Of a stretch of DNA of 14,523 bases, positions 1 to 8,936 are shown one piece after another. The notes under the pieces are model-generated. The model made no database searches. It worked only from the letters and a program-made list of their open reading frames with translations, and was not told the origin of the DNA. The stretch comes from Chryseosolibacter sp966095595 (GTDB lineage Bacteria > Bacteroidota > Bacteroidia > Cytophagales > Cyclobacteriaceae): NCBI GenBank assembly GCA_966095595.1, contig CBHTUB010000102.1, positions 1 through 14,523 on the forward strand, written 5' to 3'. How positions within the stretch are numbered: the first letter of the stretch is position 1; each line of letters starts with the position of its first letter. Made by a program: the position numbers and the translations under genes.

Positions 1-1917
1 GGTGGACATGGAATAGAATGCCGTGTTACTGGAATTGCTGAAGATGCTCCGCCCAACACACATTTCCATTTTGATGTTCTTCTCTCAAGTTTATCAGATC
101 CATGGAGTAAGTCACAAACATGGACAGACAATACTTACTATACTTATATCTTATTGAAGGAAGGTACCGATCCGAAGGATGTTGAAAGAAAAATTCCACT
201 TTTGGTGAAACCTTTTCTGGACCCCCAGCTCGGGTCTAACTATAGTACAAGCTATGACAGGCTAAAAGCAAATGGCAATTATTGGGATTACTATCTTCAA
301 CCGGTTACAGATATCCACCTTCATTCCAATTATGAAAGAGAAATAGAACCGAATGGAAGCATCAGAAGTATTTATATCCTCAGCATCGCAGGGGTGTTTA
401 TCCTGCTAATTGCGTGCATCAATTATGTAAATATTTCCACCGCGAAAGCTAAGGAACGCTCGAGGGAGGTAGGTGTCAAAATTGCATTAGGTTCAGGAAA
501 AAAACTTTTGCAACTGCAGTTCTTTACCGAATCATTCATCATCACCCTGATATCATTTCTGGTAGCCGGTGTACTGGTGTCTTTTGTCGGTGGACACTTT
601 AATTCGGTAATGGGAATTGATGCGGATATTTCAATTATCAGAAACGGTTTTTCCATTCTTCTGTTTCTTCTGCTCTTCGTAGTGGTCGTACTGTTGGGCG
701 GGTTATATCCCGGCCTTTATTTGTCATCGCTCATCCCTATCGAGGCGTTAAAGGGAAAAGTTAAATCCAGGCATAATACGATAAGGCTTCGGAACGTACT
801 TATTATTACACAATTTGCTGTTTCCACGGGACTGATCATAAGTGCCATACTCGTATATCAGCAGCTCAGGCTGCTGCGCGAAAAGTCCCCCGGGTTTTAT
901 AAAGAAAATATTGTTGTTATCGAGGATCCGTCGATGCGACTCCGGGGTAAAGCACAGGAGTTTATAAATGAACTGTATAAAAACCCCCAGATCGTAAGTG
1001 CAAATATCGCTTCTGACTACCCCGGGAGTGGAAACTATCTGTCGCCTATGGTAGCATCGAAAAAAGGAGAGGGTACTGATCATATCATTACGAATTTTAA
1101 CGTTGGGTACGATTTTCTGAAAACTTTTGACATCCAGCTTGCTGAAGGGCGTGGATTTATCAGGGAATTGGATTCTATCAATGTAAAGCGTGTGATCCTT
1201 AACGAAGCTGCTGCAAGAGCGCTTGAACTTGAAAACCCCATCAATGACTGGATCATCACCAAAAATCTGAGCGGGTTAACAGTTCATCAAAATGAGTATG
1301 AGATTATTGGAATAGTCAAAGATTTTAATTTCGAATCCCTTCATAAAAGGATCAGGCCGATAGCACTGCACCTAACAGGGGATGGAGAATTCTTTAACAT
1401 CAGAATATCAGGAGACATCAGTAATGCACTTGGGGTGATCGACCATACCTGGAAAAAAATGGCTCCCGAGGCACCACTGGAATACTCGTTTGTTGATGAC
1501 CGGATAAACTCGTTGTATACTGCAGAAATTGGATTGGGCAAAGTTTTGGGGGTACTCACGATACTGACAATTGCCATTGCCTGTTCGGGACTTTATGGAT
1601 TGACATTATTCATCATGGAGCGGAGGACTAAGGAAATCGGAATTCGTAAAATTCATGGCGCCTCAATAGCAGAGATTACCTTTATATTGTGCAAGGATTT
1701 CATAAAATGGATACTGGTCGCCTTCGTCATTGCGTATCCGGTAAGTTATTTCGCGATGAATACCTGGCTTGAAAATTTTGCATACCGAACAACAATATCA
1801 TGGTGGCTGTTTCCACTGACTGCAGCTATCGCTTTTGCCATAGCATTGATTACCATCGGCTACCATACATTAAAGGCCGCGCGAGGTAATCCCGTTAAAG
1901 CATTGAGAGTTGAATAA
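1..1917 (+). CDS. ABC transporter permease, MacB/FtsX family (5' end missing)
   Basis: The frame is open from the first base to a TAA at 1915-1917, so the start lies upstream; 638 residues are visible. Residues 1 to about 115 are the end of a MacB-like periplasmic domain. Hydrophobic helices follow near residues 122-144, 178-198 and 218-243 (first FtsX domain). Another near 266-287 opens the second half, then comes a second periplasmic domain, and three last helices lie near 517-540, 570-587 and 602-622. The loop reading AKERSREVGVKIALGSGKK and its second-half counterpart ERRTKEIGIRKIHGAS are the coupling segments of FtsX permeases, and the ending NPVKALRVE is typical of the Bacteroidota subfamily. 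Relatives are usually near 800 residues, so roughly 150 are missing. Members move lipoproteins, peptides or drugs, or act as mechanotransmitters; the substrate here is unknown. No ATPase partner is in view. It converges on the esterase gene and is probably unrelated to it. Confidence 0.93.
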   Translation, partial: GGHGIECRVTGIAEDAPPNTHFHFDVLLSSLSDPWSKSQTWTDNTYYTYILLKEGTDPKDVERKIPLLVKPFLDPQLGSNYSTSYDRLKANGNYWDYYLQPVTDIHLHSNYEREIEPNGSIRSIYILSIAGVFILLIACINYVNISTAKAKERSREVGVKIALGSGKKLLQLQFFTESFIITLISFLVAGVLVSFVGGHFNSVMGIDADISIIRNGFSILLFLLLFVVVVLLGGLYPGLYLSSLIPIEALKGKVKSRHNTIRLRNVLIITQFAVSTGLIISAILVYQQLRLLREKSPGFYKENIVVIEDPSMRLRGKAQEFINELYKNPQIVSANIASDYPGSGNYLSPMVASKKGEGTDHIITNFNVGYDFLKTFDIQLAEGRGFIRELDSINVKRVILNEAAARALELENPINDWIITKNLSGLTVHQNEYEIIGIVKDFNFESLHKRIRPIALHLTGDGEFFNIRISGDISNALGVIDHTWKKMAPEAPLEYSFVDDRINSLYTAEIGLGKVLGVLTILTIAIACSGLYGLTLFIMERRTKEIGIRKIHGASIAEITFILCKDFIKWILVAFVIAYPVSYFAMNTWLENFAYRTTISWWLFPLTAAIAFAIALITIGYHTLKAARGNPVKALRVE

Positions 1918-2061
1918 CGTACAATGTTTATCCATCCTTGAGTGAAACGCCAAACCCTCTCGATGCCAAATTGGGCTAGTGGCTATACCCCCAACAATTA
2001 CATAAATGAAACTTGTTCCCTAACTAAATGGCCACACTTCATTAAGACAGTAGACGCAGCT

Positions 2062-4035
2062 TTATTTTTGAGTGATCCCTTTCCAGCTATCCGTTCTGAA
2101 CGGAACCGCGGGCAAGGCTTCTGAATTGATAAGATTACATTCCGGATTATCTGCCCACGCATATCGGACTGCCTTCGGATCAGCGACGCGGTCGGAGTAG
2201 ACAACTACTTCGTTCCCCTCGATGCTCGCCTTTGCCCAATGGAACTTTTTATCACTCCCCGCTATGGCGAAGCCTTTCACTTCTTTGCCGTCTTTCGTAG
2301 ACAGTCCCGAACCGGTATTTGTAAAACTGATCCGGACGCGATTCCCGTTTGTTTTATATTTTTTATACAACGGACCTGATGCGACAAGGCCACGCTGCTT
2401 ATACACAAGCTTATTCGCGATCAACGCCAGGCGCCTGCCGACTTCCTGTTTGTTCGATGGATGGATGTCGTTCGCGTCGCCGATGTCGATGATGCATGCC
2501 ATGCCCGTGTTGGGCAGAGATAAAGTCAAAGTTTGAGCCTCGCGTAATTCCGCCCAATCGCTTTCGGACGGCTCGGGTTTTACTTTTTTGAAGTTTGCCA
2601 GCTGGACGTATAAGAACGGAAGGTCACCCTGACCCCAACGCTGTCTCCAGTCCGTTATCAACATCGGGAAGAGTTTTCTGTAGTCATAGGCTTCAAAAGT
2701 GTTCGCTTCCCCCTGATACCAGATGAATCCCGTCAGTCCATAGGGGATCAGCGGGTTGATCATCGCGTTGAACAATGGCGCCGGGAAGTAGTGATAATTA
2801 ATGATCTTCGGAACTGAAGGTTCAAGACCTTCCTTATACAACCACTTTCCCGACAACGATATTCTTGAAAAACCATCGGTGATATAAAGACTGTCAGCCG
2901 GAGGATTCAAGCCGCCGCCATTCCAGAGCATGGCTATCCGAAGAGAAACGATGTTTCCTCCATTTTTCACGAGGCGCGCCGGGATAGTATAACGGTGTGT
3001 CGGATTCGCATTCCAGACAGTTTTGCAAATCTCCTCTCCATTAAAATACAACGAGTAGTTCATTTCAGGACGTCCCAGGTTGATTGACAAATTCTTGCCG
3101 CTAAAAGCCTCCGGTAGCACCACCTTTTTTCGAAACCATGCGATTCCTTCATAGGGCCCGGTGCGAAAATCACTGATCACGCCGGGCATCTCTATTTCTG
3201 TCCATTGAGTGTCATCGTAACCGGGAGCAGGGATGATCTTGTCTGCATTGTTCTGGGGATTCAATACGATTTGCCAGAAGCGAATCAGATTCAGACTGTC
3301 TTGTACGAAGTGGTTCGTCGTGAGCGTATCAGTCGCTAACGTCGCCGGTCGCGTAATAGGCGATGAGAGTAACATTTCCCTGCTAGTCCATGATTGTACC
3401 GGTGTTCCGCCCCACGTGCTTTGGATAATGCCGATCGGAATGTTTTGCTCTTTGTGGATTTTACGTGCGAAATAGTACGCCACTGCCGAGAACTGCTTTA
3501 CGTTTATTGTGTCGCATACTTTCCATTTACCGGAAAAAATATCGGTCTGAGGTTTTAATTCCTTGTCGTGCTCAACATTGAAAAAGCGGATCTTCGGAAA
3601 GTCTGCCCGTGCGATCTCATTCCGCGCATCGTATGCCTGCTGCACTTGCCACTCCATATTCGACTGCCCCGATGCGAGCCACACGTCTCCGATGAGGACA
3701 TCAGAATAACGTACGGAAGGATCCGAATTGTTATCACTATAGATCGATAGTTGGTAAGGTCCGCCTGCCTGCATAGCGGGTAGTTGCACCATCCATTTGC
3801 CATTTTGATCTGCTGTGGTATTGACGCGTACTCCTGCCAGCACTGCGGTAATGCGAACACCGGGTGAGGCTGTTCCCCATACGGGAATGGCCTTATCTCT
3901 TTGCAACACCATGTGATCGGCGAAGACCTTGGGTAGCGTCGGCTGCGCCATGACTGTATTATTCAAAAACAACAAGAAAAATGTGAATGCGGCTATTCTC
4001 AGCTTAAAATAGCCTGGACGCGATTGTCTGGTCAT
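2062..4035 (-). CDS. Exported sialate O-acetylesterase-type SGNH esterase
   Basis: A 657-residue protein with a type I signal peptide (hydrophobic residues about 13-30, cleavage after MA near residue 30). The family removes O-acetyl groups from sugars, classically sialic acids; homologues beside plant-glycan hydrolases may deacetylate xylan or pectin. Visible blocks are GQSNM with nucleophile Ser125, WYQGEAN at 439-445, and DxH in DANDIHP with Asp523 and His525, giving a plausible Ser-Asp-His triad. Between the first two blocks, about residues 270-385, lies a galactose-binding jelly-roll segment like the GH2 N-terminal domain (it contains WFRKK at 300-304), a common insertion in this family. 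The length suits that architecture. It is the last gene of the minus-strand operon, 53 bases after the DUF1680 gene. That context makes an acetylated plant polysaccharide a better guess than sialic acid, but the substrate is not shown by the sequence. Confidence 0.92.
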   Translation of the reverse strand: MTRQSRPGYFKLRIAAFTFFLLFLNNTVMAQPTLPKVFADHMVLQRDKAIPVWGTASPGVRITAVLAGVRVNTTADQNGKWMVQLPAMQAGGPYQLSIYSDNNSDPSVRYSDVLIGDVWLASGQSNMEWQVQQAYDARNEIARADFPKIRFFNVEHDKELKPQTDIFSGKWKVCDTINVKQFSAVAYYFARKIHKEQNIPIGIIQSTWGGTPVQSWTSREMLLSSPITRPATLATDTLTTNHFVQDSLNLIRFWQIVLNPQNNADKIIPAPGYDDTQWTEIEMPGVISDFRTGPYEGIAWFRKKVVLPEAFSGKNLSINLGRPEMNYSLYFNGEEICKTVWNANPTHRYTIPARLVKNGGNIVSLRIAMLWNGGGLNPPADSLYITDGFSRISLSGKWLYKEGLEPSVPKIINYHYFPAPLFNAMINPLIPYGLTGFIWYQGEANTFEAYDYRKLFPMLITDWRQRWGQGDLPFLYVQLANFKKVKPEPSESDWAELREAQTLTLSLPNTGMACIIDIGDANDIHPSNKQEVGRRLALIANKLVYKQRGLVASGPLYKKYKTNGNRVRISFTNTGSGLSTKDGKEVKGFAIAGSDKKFHWAKASIEGNEVVVYSDRVADPKAVRYAWADNPECNLINSEALPAVPFRTDSWKGITQK

Positions 4036-4088
4036 CTGTTTAGTGTATATGTTGGATATAATGTGTTAGCCTATGTTCTTGCCATTTT

Positions 4089-5996
4089 TTAGTAGTCCCT
4101 TAGCGTCGCATACACACCGTAATACTCCGTTTCGATATTATAAAACGGCTTAATTGTATAGGTTTTACCGTTGTTCCATAACTGGAAGGTTCGATTATCT
4201 TCACTTGCTGACAGACCGCTCAGAATATTTTCAAGGTCGCCCTTTAATATCAGTTCAGAAGGACTTTCGAAAGCCAGCATTATAGGGCCATAAAATAGTG
4301 CGACAACATTTTTGTCATCAGGCATTGACTTTATGTAAAAGTCGTACTGGAAAACCAATCTGATTTTGTCATGATTTTTCCATAGGCGATTCAGGCTGAT
4401 GTATGAACCCGGTTTGATTTTAATACTCTGTTTCACATTGTTCAGGTAGACATCAACGTTGGAAACTCGCGACGGAACAAATAACTTCAGCGTGAATGCT
4501 GCCTTCTTTTTTGACAACAGGGTAAATTCGACTTCTTCATCTTCTGGAAAATTGCCTGTTTGCGCCAGCTCGATATTCTGTTGAGTCCACCTTACTTTTG
4601 AAGGGACGTAAAGATTCACCCATAAGGTTGAGTCATCATGGAAATAAATACCTGAGTTGAGTGCGGCAAAAGCTTCAATGGATGATCCATTGCAACAGCG
4701 ATAGTCGTTATCCTTAAGAAAGGCCTTTTTGCATGGAGAGCCTAATGGCAAGTGGTACACACAGGCGCCTGTCTGTGCGCTTTGGAGCGCCAGAATAGAA
4801 TTGTAAAAGGTATTCATGTAAGCGTCGGCAAACGCCGGATCTGCATTCCACGAAAAAAGAGTAGAGGTGAGTTTCTGAGTATTATGAGATACACAGGTCT
4901 CTGCAATCTCCTTCGTCATCGTGTTACTGAGTTGGTAGGGCACTCCCCAGTGTTCTGAGGTAAGCGAAGTGGGTGTTGTCACGTTGGGGCGCGGACCACT
5001 GCTCGAGCCATTGGCGTAGGCGTGCTGGCCCATCAGCATATTCCAGAAATTCACGGTAGCGTCGCGATATAAACTTTCTCCGGTTATAGAATACCGTTGA
5101 GCAAACCCATTCACGAGAACCAGATGGGTGTTGGAATGTAATCCGTTCAGGATATTTTTATTCTTTGACAGAGGCATGATAAACCAGTTTCGGTCAAATA
5201 TCTTCGCAAGCATTAGGTGCTTCGGGTCTTTTGAGATCTTATATAACTTATATAAGACTTCGTTCATGGCGCCCGGTTCATTTGAAGGGTTGGCTTCCGT
5301 CGTGTACAATAATTTTTCGATGGTTTCCTCATCGAGTCGCGCCATTCGGCTACCTACATGATCGGCCATTTTTATGACCATCCCATAAGCTCTTTTATTT
5401 CCAGTGCGAACGTAGACATCCAATAGCCCCTGCATGATCTTGTGATATGTGTAATAGGGCGCCCAGACATCCCGGAATTTAGTTTCCAGTACATCAAAAT
5501 CTTTTTCAGGAAATGCGCTGAGGTAGCCGTTTCCCAATGCGTTCTGACATTTGTATAACGCTTCGACGATGTAGTTCAGCCGCCGCGTGAGCAAAGTATC
5601 TTTGTATTTTTCCACCAAAGATGAGACGGCAGAAAGATAATGTCCTGTAAAGTGCCCTCGAAGACCGATAGATGGGGCCTCCCAGCCTGTCAGGGGTTCA
5701 GCATCGGAAGGTAGCCCCGCATTTACCCTGAAGTTATGCAGCAACCGGTCCGGATCAAGGGATTTTAAATACGTTGTATTCAGATCTTCCCGCTTCTTTA
5801 TCCATGACTGCGTTAGCGTTACAGATGCATTTGTAAAAGGTATTGCTTTTTCAATGTATGCAGTCTCGCTGACCCTGCGGTTAGAGGAAATACGGCCAGG
5901 TAAAAGGTCGCTATCGGAGAATTTCTCCGTTACAGCCAGCTGTGCATTGACCGTATTCAAGAGCAAGACCATGAATATGAGGATGGCGACTCTCAT
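4089..5996 (-). CDS. Exported DUF1680 glycoside hydrolase, beta-L-arabinofuranosidase type (GH127/GH146-like)
   Basis: A 635-residue protein with a signal peptide (about residues 1-18, ending VNA before Q). The DUF1680 fold is an (alpha/alpha)6 barrel followed by beta-sandwich domains. In the characterised enzyme HypBA1 a zinc-bound cysteine is the nucleophile and a second cysteine, a third and a glutamate bind the metal. The matching residues are present: Glu366 and Cys368 in ETC, and Cys434-Cys435 in RCCNGS, with Cys434 the expected nucleophile. Other family blocks are GHFTGHYLSA in the barrel and IYFHDDSTLWVNLYVPS after the cysteine pair. The likely acid/base is Glu348 in SEHW, though its spacing differs from HypBA1. 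Relatives act on beta-L-arabinofuranose, and one GH127 branch removes an acid sugar from rhamnogalacturonan II, so the exact linkage is open. It starts 14 bases after the GH2 stop and clearly shares its operon. The start codon sits directly before the signal peptide. Confidence 0.88.
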   Translation of the reverse strand: MRVAILIFMVLLLNTVNAQLAVTEKFSDSDLLPGRISSNRRVSETAYIEKAIPFTNASVTLTQSWIKKREDLNTTYLKSLDPDRLLHNFRVNAGLPSDAEPLTGWEAPSIGLRGHFTGHYLSAVSSLVEKYKDTLLTRRLNYIVEALYKCQNALGNGYLSAFPEKDFDVLETKFRDVWAPYYTYHKIMQGLLDVYVRTGNKRAYGMVIKMADHVGSRMARLDEETIEKLLYTTEANPSNEPGAMNEVLYKLYKISKDPKHLMLAKIFDRNWFIMPLSKNKNILNGLHSNTHLVLVNGFAQRYSITGESLYRDATVNFWNMLMGQHAYANGSSSGPRPNVTTPTSLTSEHWGVPYQLSNTMTKEIAETCVSHNTQKLTSTLFSWNADPAFADAYMNTFYNSILALQSAQTGACVYHLPLGSPCKKAFLKDNDYRCCNGSSIEAFAALNSGIYFHDDSTLWVNLYVPSKVRWTQQNIELAQTGNFPEDEEVEFTLLSKKKAAFTLKLFVPSRVSNVDVYLNNVKQSIKIKPGSYISLNRLWKNHDKIRLVFQYDFYIKSMPDDKNVVALFYGPIMLAFESPSELILKGDLENILSGLSASEDNRTFQLWNNGKTYTIKPFYNIETEYYGVYATLRDY

Positions 5997-6010
5997 TATT
6001 TATTATAGAG

Positions 6011-8506
6011 CTATCTACTGCACGTTACTACAACACTGCTTTTCATCTGTCCGCTAGTTGCATTCACAACAATTTTTCCTGGTTCTTTTTCAGCCTTCAC
6101 AACGACAAGACATTTGCCCTTCCATGCTTTTCTTTGTGGCTTTGTGTAACTTTCATCACTGACCGGATTCGCGTTGCCAACACCGATGATCGTGCCAGGT
6201 CCTTCGATATTAAAATTCACAAGGTCATTGGCATTTGGATCCAGCGTGCCATTTTCATCCACCAGCTCTACTGTGATATAGGTCAAGTCATTTCTATTTG
6301 CCTTCAGAATGTTACGATCGGGTGTAAGACGGATCTCGCTGGCTTTCTTTGCTGTCGGCAACAGTACTTCAGAGGATTTTTTCTTTCCCTTGTATCCGAT
6401 TGCCCTGAGTGCTCCAGGTTGATAGGGTACGTTCCATGTAGCAATAAATTTTGTCTCTCTGTTCGTTGGTTTGAGCCCAAGCGATTTTCCATTGAGGAAT
6501 AATTCTACGCGATCGTAGTTTGAATAAACCTGAACCTCCATTGACTTCTGCTTATATCCCGGCCAGGTCCAACTGGGCCATACATCCTGGAAATGCCACT
6601 TGCTCCACGATGCGCGTGTGGGATTCTCTTCGAACGTTGGCCGTGGGTTTCTTACGAATATGCTCAGGGTTGGTTTGTCGTTCCAAAATGCATCGCGATA
6701 ATAGGATTGTGGTCTTTTCCAGCCGCATATATCAAGGTCGCCACAATAGGCAAGTGTCCAGGGATAGTATCTTTTATTTTGCCAGAAACCTAAATAACCG
6801 ATTCCAGCCTCTCCGATATAGTCGAAGGACGTCCAGACAAAATCGCCGATCACCCACGGGAGATCTTTCGCCGTCATCCAGTAATCGAAGGATTCGAGTG
6901 GAAATGATTCGGAACCGAACATGATCCGTTGGGGAACGCGCGCATGATCTGTTTCATACTTGTTTTCATTGGTACCTTCATTCCACGCCCAGTTCACACC
7001 ATAGTTATATCCTGCTACATCGAGCGCAGCGAAAAAGGGATCCTTACCACGACTGATATCATTCACGGCTGCGGTCACGGGCCGCGTCGAGTCGAGCTTT
7101 CGGATATGTTCGGCCAGCATTTTCGCGACATCGACAGTTGCAGGTGCATCCATCGCCGGGATCTCGTTGCCGATGCTCCACATAATGATCGAGGGGTGAT
7201 TTCTATCCCGTTTGATCATGCTCTCTATATCTCTTTTCCACCATGAATCGAAATAAAGATGGTAGTCGAATGAATTCTTGCCATCGCGCCACATGTCGAA
7301 TGCTTCATCTATCACCAGCATGCCGAGCCGGTCACACGCTTCGAGAAAAGCGGGGGATGGCGGATTATGTGCGCAGCGAATGGCGTTGTAGCCACTTGCC
7401 TTGAGCAACTCAACCCGTCGTTCTTCTGCGCGGTCGAACGCCTTTGCGCCCAGCGGACCATTATCATGATGCACACATCCGCCTTTGAGCTCGATCGATT
7501 TTCCATTCAGTTGAAATCCTTTTTCCGTGCTGAAAGAGATCGACCGGATACCAAAGGGTGTCTCAACAACATCGAAAGGCTGGTCATTGACGAGCACGGT
7601 TGTTCTGGCAACGTACAGATGCGGCTGGTCCGTCGACCAGAGGAGAGGAGCGTTGATCATCACATCATATTCAAAGATCGCCGAGCCGGATTTCGGGATG
7701 GTCTTTTGCAACTCGGTCGAAGCAACTTCTTTTCCTTTCGGGTCCACCAGCGAGGTGACCACTTTAACTTCGGCTTCACGTTCGGTTTCATTTTGTACCT
7801 CGTGTTTTGCATGCACGTTTGCAGATCCCGGGTTAATGTCCGGTGTCGTGATCGCAGTACCCCAATGCGCTAAATGGGCAGGTCCCATAAACGTGAGCCA
7901 TACATGCCGGTAAATTCCGGAGCCCGAATACCATCGCGTATTTTCACCTTCATTCTTCACCTTCACGGCAAGCGTATTTTTCCCGCCAATGTTCGCCACC
8001 TGGGAGATGTCGAACCAAAAGCTCGTGTAGCCATAGGGGTTGTCTCCCAATTTCTTTCCATTCAGCCAGACTTCAGCGTTCATGTATACACCGTCGAACT
8101 GAAGATGGATCTTCTTGCCAGCGGCAGAGTTGTCGATCACAAAATGTTTTCTGTACCATGCAGTCCCACCCGAAGTAAACGCAGAGCTTGTTTGTCCAAT
8201 CGCACCCGGGTCGAAGGGTGATGACGTTGCAGGGTTGTCCTCGATGCTCCAGTCGTGTGGAAGGTCGATGTTCCGCCAATCGGAATCGTCAAAATCCGGG
8301 TTGGAGGCCATCTGAAATCCTCCTTTATAGAATTTCCATCCTTCATCGAACAAAATATCGTATCGCTCCGGACCTGGTTTGATCGAAATTATTTCCTGTG
8401 CGAAAACATAGGGGAAGACCAGCAAACTTGTCACCAGGGCAATGGCCGTTCGATTTAAGGTAAGCGCTATAAGTGATTTGGGTGCAATAAAAAGCGTCTG
8501 TGTCAT
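6011..8506 (-). CDS. Exported GH2 beta-galactosidase-type glycoside hydrolase
   Basis: An 831-residue GH2 enzyme, first gene of the minus-strand operon. The long signal peptide has its hydrophobic core at about 20-34 and probable cleavage after VFA, before QE. Domains in order: jelly-roll sugar-binding domain (about 40-215, with LPHDWSIED and WYRKHF), immunoglobulin-like domain (about 215-320), TIM barrel (about 320-620), a DUF4982-like sandwich (about 650-720, with VELFLNGKSLG) and a C-terminal Ig/invasin-like domain (from 723). The acid/base is Glu448 in WSIGNE; the nucleophile is expected to be Glu533 in FGSES. This layout is that of Bacteroidota GalB-type enzymes, which release terminal beta-galactose, though beta-glucuronidases and other beta-glycosidases share the scaffold. 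No clean Shine-Dalgarno precedes the ATG, only a weak GGATAGA. The promoter should lie in the divergent region next to the Nudix regulator. Confidence 0.93.
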   Translation of the reverse strand: MTQTLFIAPKSLIALTLNRTAIALVTSLLVFPYVFAQEIISIKPGPERYDILFDEGWKFYKGGFQMASNPDFDDSDWRNIDLPHDWSIEDNPATSSPFDPGAIGQTSSAFTSGGTAWYRKHFVIDNSAAGKKIHLQFDGVYMNAEVWLNGKKLGDNPYGYTSFWFDISQVANIGGKNTLAVKVKNEGENTRWYSGSGIYRHVWLTFMGPAHLAHWGTAITTPDINPGSANVHAKHEVQNETEREAEVKVVTSLVDPKGKEVASTELQKTIPKSGSAIFEYDVMINAPLLWSTDQPHLYVARTTVLVNDQPFDVVETPFGIRSISFSTEKGFQLNGKSIELKGGCVHHDNGPLGAKAFDRAEERRVELLKASGYNAIRCAHNPPSPAFLEACDRLGMLVIDEAFDMWRDGKNSFDYHLYFDSWWKRDIESMIKRDRNHPSIIMWSIGNEIPAMDAPATVDVAKMLAEHIRKLDSTRPVTAAVNDISRGKDPFFAALDVAGYNYGVNWAWNEGTNENKYETDHARVPQRIMFGSESFPLESFDYWMTAKDLPWVIGDFVWTSFDYIGEAGIGYLGFWQNKRYYPWTLAYCGDLDICGWKRPQSYYRDAFWNDKPTLSIFVRNPRPTFEENPTRASWSKWHFQDVWPSWTWPGYKQKSMEVQVYSNYDRVELFLNGKSLGLKPTNRETKFIATWNVPYQPGALRAIGYKGKKKSSEVLLPTAKKASEIRLTPDRNILKANRNDLTYITVELVDENGTLDPNANDLVNFNIEGPGTIIGVGNANPVSDESYTKPQRKAWKGKCLVVVKAEKEPGKIVVNATSGQMKSSVVVTCSR

Positions 8507-8936
8507 TCTATCCGTTTCTTATTAGTGAACTGGCGAAATTAGGTTTTGTTATGGCACCAGTGGGTATGGAACAATCCAGAAAAGGGATATGAAATCGATA
8601 CTCATGCTATTTTTTGCATCCGATGGCCGGTTGGCGGGTTTGCCTGAAAATTGCGGCGGCGTTATGCGCCTCTTACAAATAGCCGGACATGACGACGTGC
8701 CATGTTGTCCTGTATTCGCACTCCGGTTCGACGGTCTGAAAAACGTTATCCAATCTCCCGGATAGTTTATTTGTAGAAAATTTATACTCCTTTTTTGGGC
8801 TTTTCCGTCGACAGTAGACGCGATAACCCCTGCTTTTAGACATCTGATACCTGTGAGGGACTCTACCTTTAGCCGGGGAGAATACTGGAAAGTTTAAGCC
8901 AGGGCGCATAAGATATTCTGGTAAAAGACGCGAGAT
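8507..8936. promoter_or_regulatory. Divergent intergenic region between the GH2 operon and the Nudix regulator
   Basis: These 430 bases separate two divergently transcribed genes, so promoters for both should lie here, and it is the natural binding place for the regulator. I looked for the Bacteroidota promoter pattern (TTTG near -33, TAnnTTTG near -7) on both strands and found no convincing match; only partial matches occur, for example around 8608-8617. The best dyad is at 8687-8705 and has its own entry. No plausible conserved protein is encoded: the 97-codon minus-strand frame at 8966-8673 resembles no family I know and begins inside the regulator gene. Confidence 0.6.
8687..8705. promoter_or_regulatory. 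Imperfect dyad, candidate operator
   Basis: Arms ACATG (8687-8691) and CATGT (8701-8705) flank nine bases, giving a 19-base dyad with one further symmetric pair inside. GGACATG on the left and CATG..GTCC on the right extend the symmetry if two bases are looped out. It lies 181 bases upstream of the GH2 start and 231 bases upstream of the regulator start. Size and place suit a dimeric Nudix-winged-helix regulator, but there is no direct evidence of binding. Confidence 0.3.

Noticed and set aside
1971..1994. TTGGG/CCCAA inverted repeat between the convergent permease and esterase genes
   Set aside because: The stem is only five pairs with a 14-base loop and has no T run on either strand, so a bidirectional terminator is not supported.
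7367..7873. 168-codon plus-strand frame
   Set aside because: It lies opposite the GH2 catalytic barrel, whose motifs are intact on the minus strand.
8600..8620. TATTTTTTGC as a -7 promoter element
   Set aside because: The spacing inside the element is one base too long and no TTTG lies at the right distance upstream.
8885..8902. CTGG-N10-CCAG dyad 35 bases before the regulator start
   Set aside because: Only four bases per arm match and none of the interior positions are symmetric; expected by chance.
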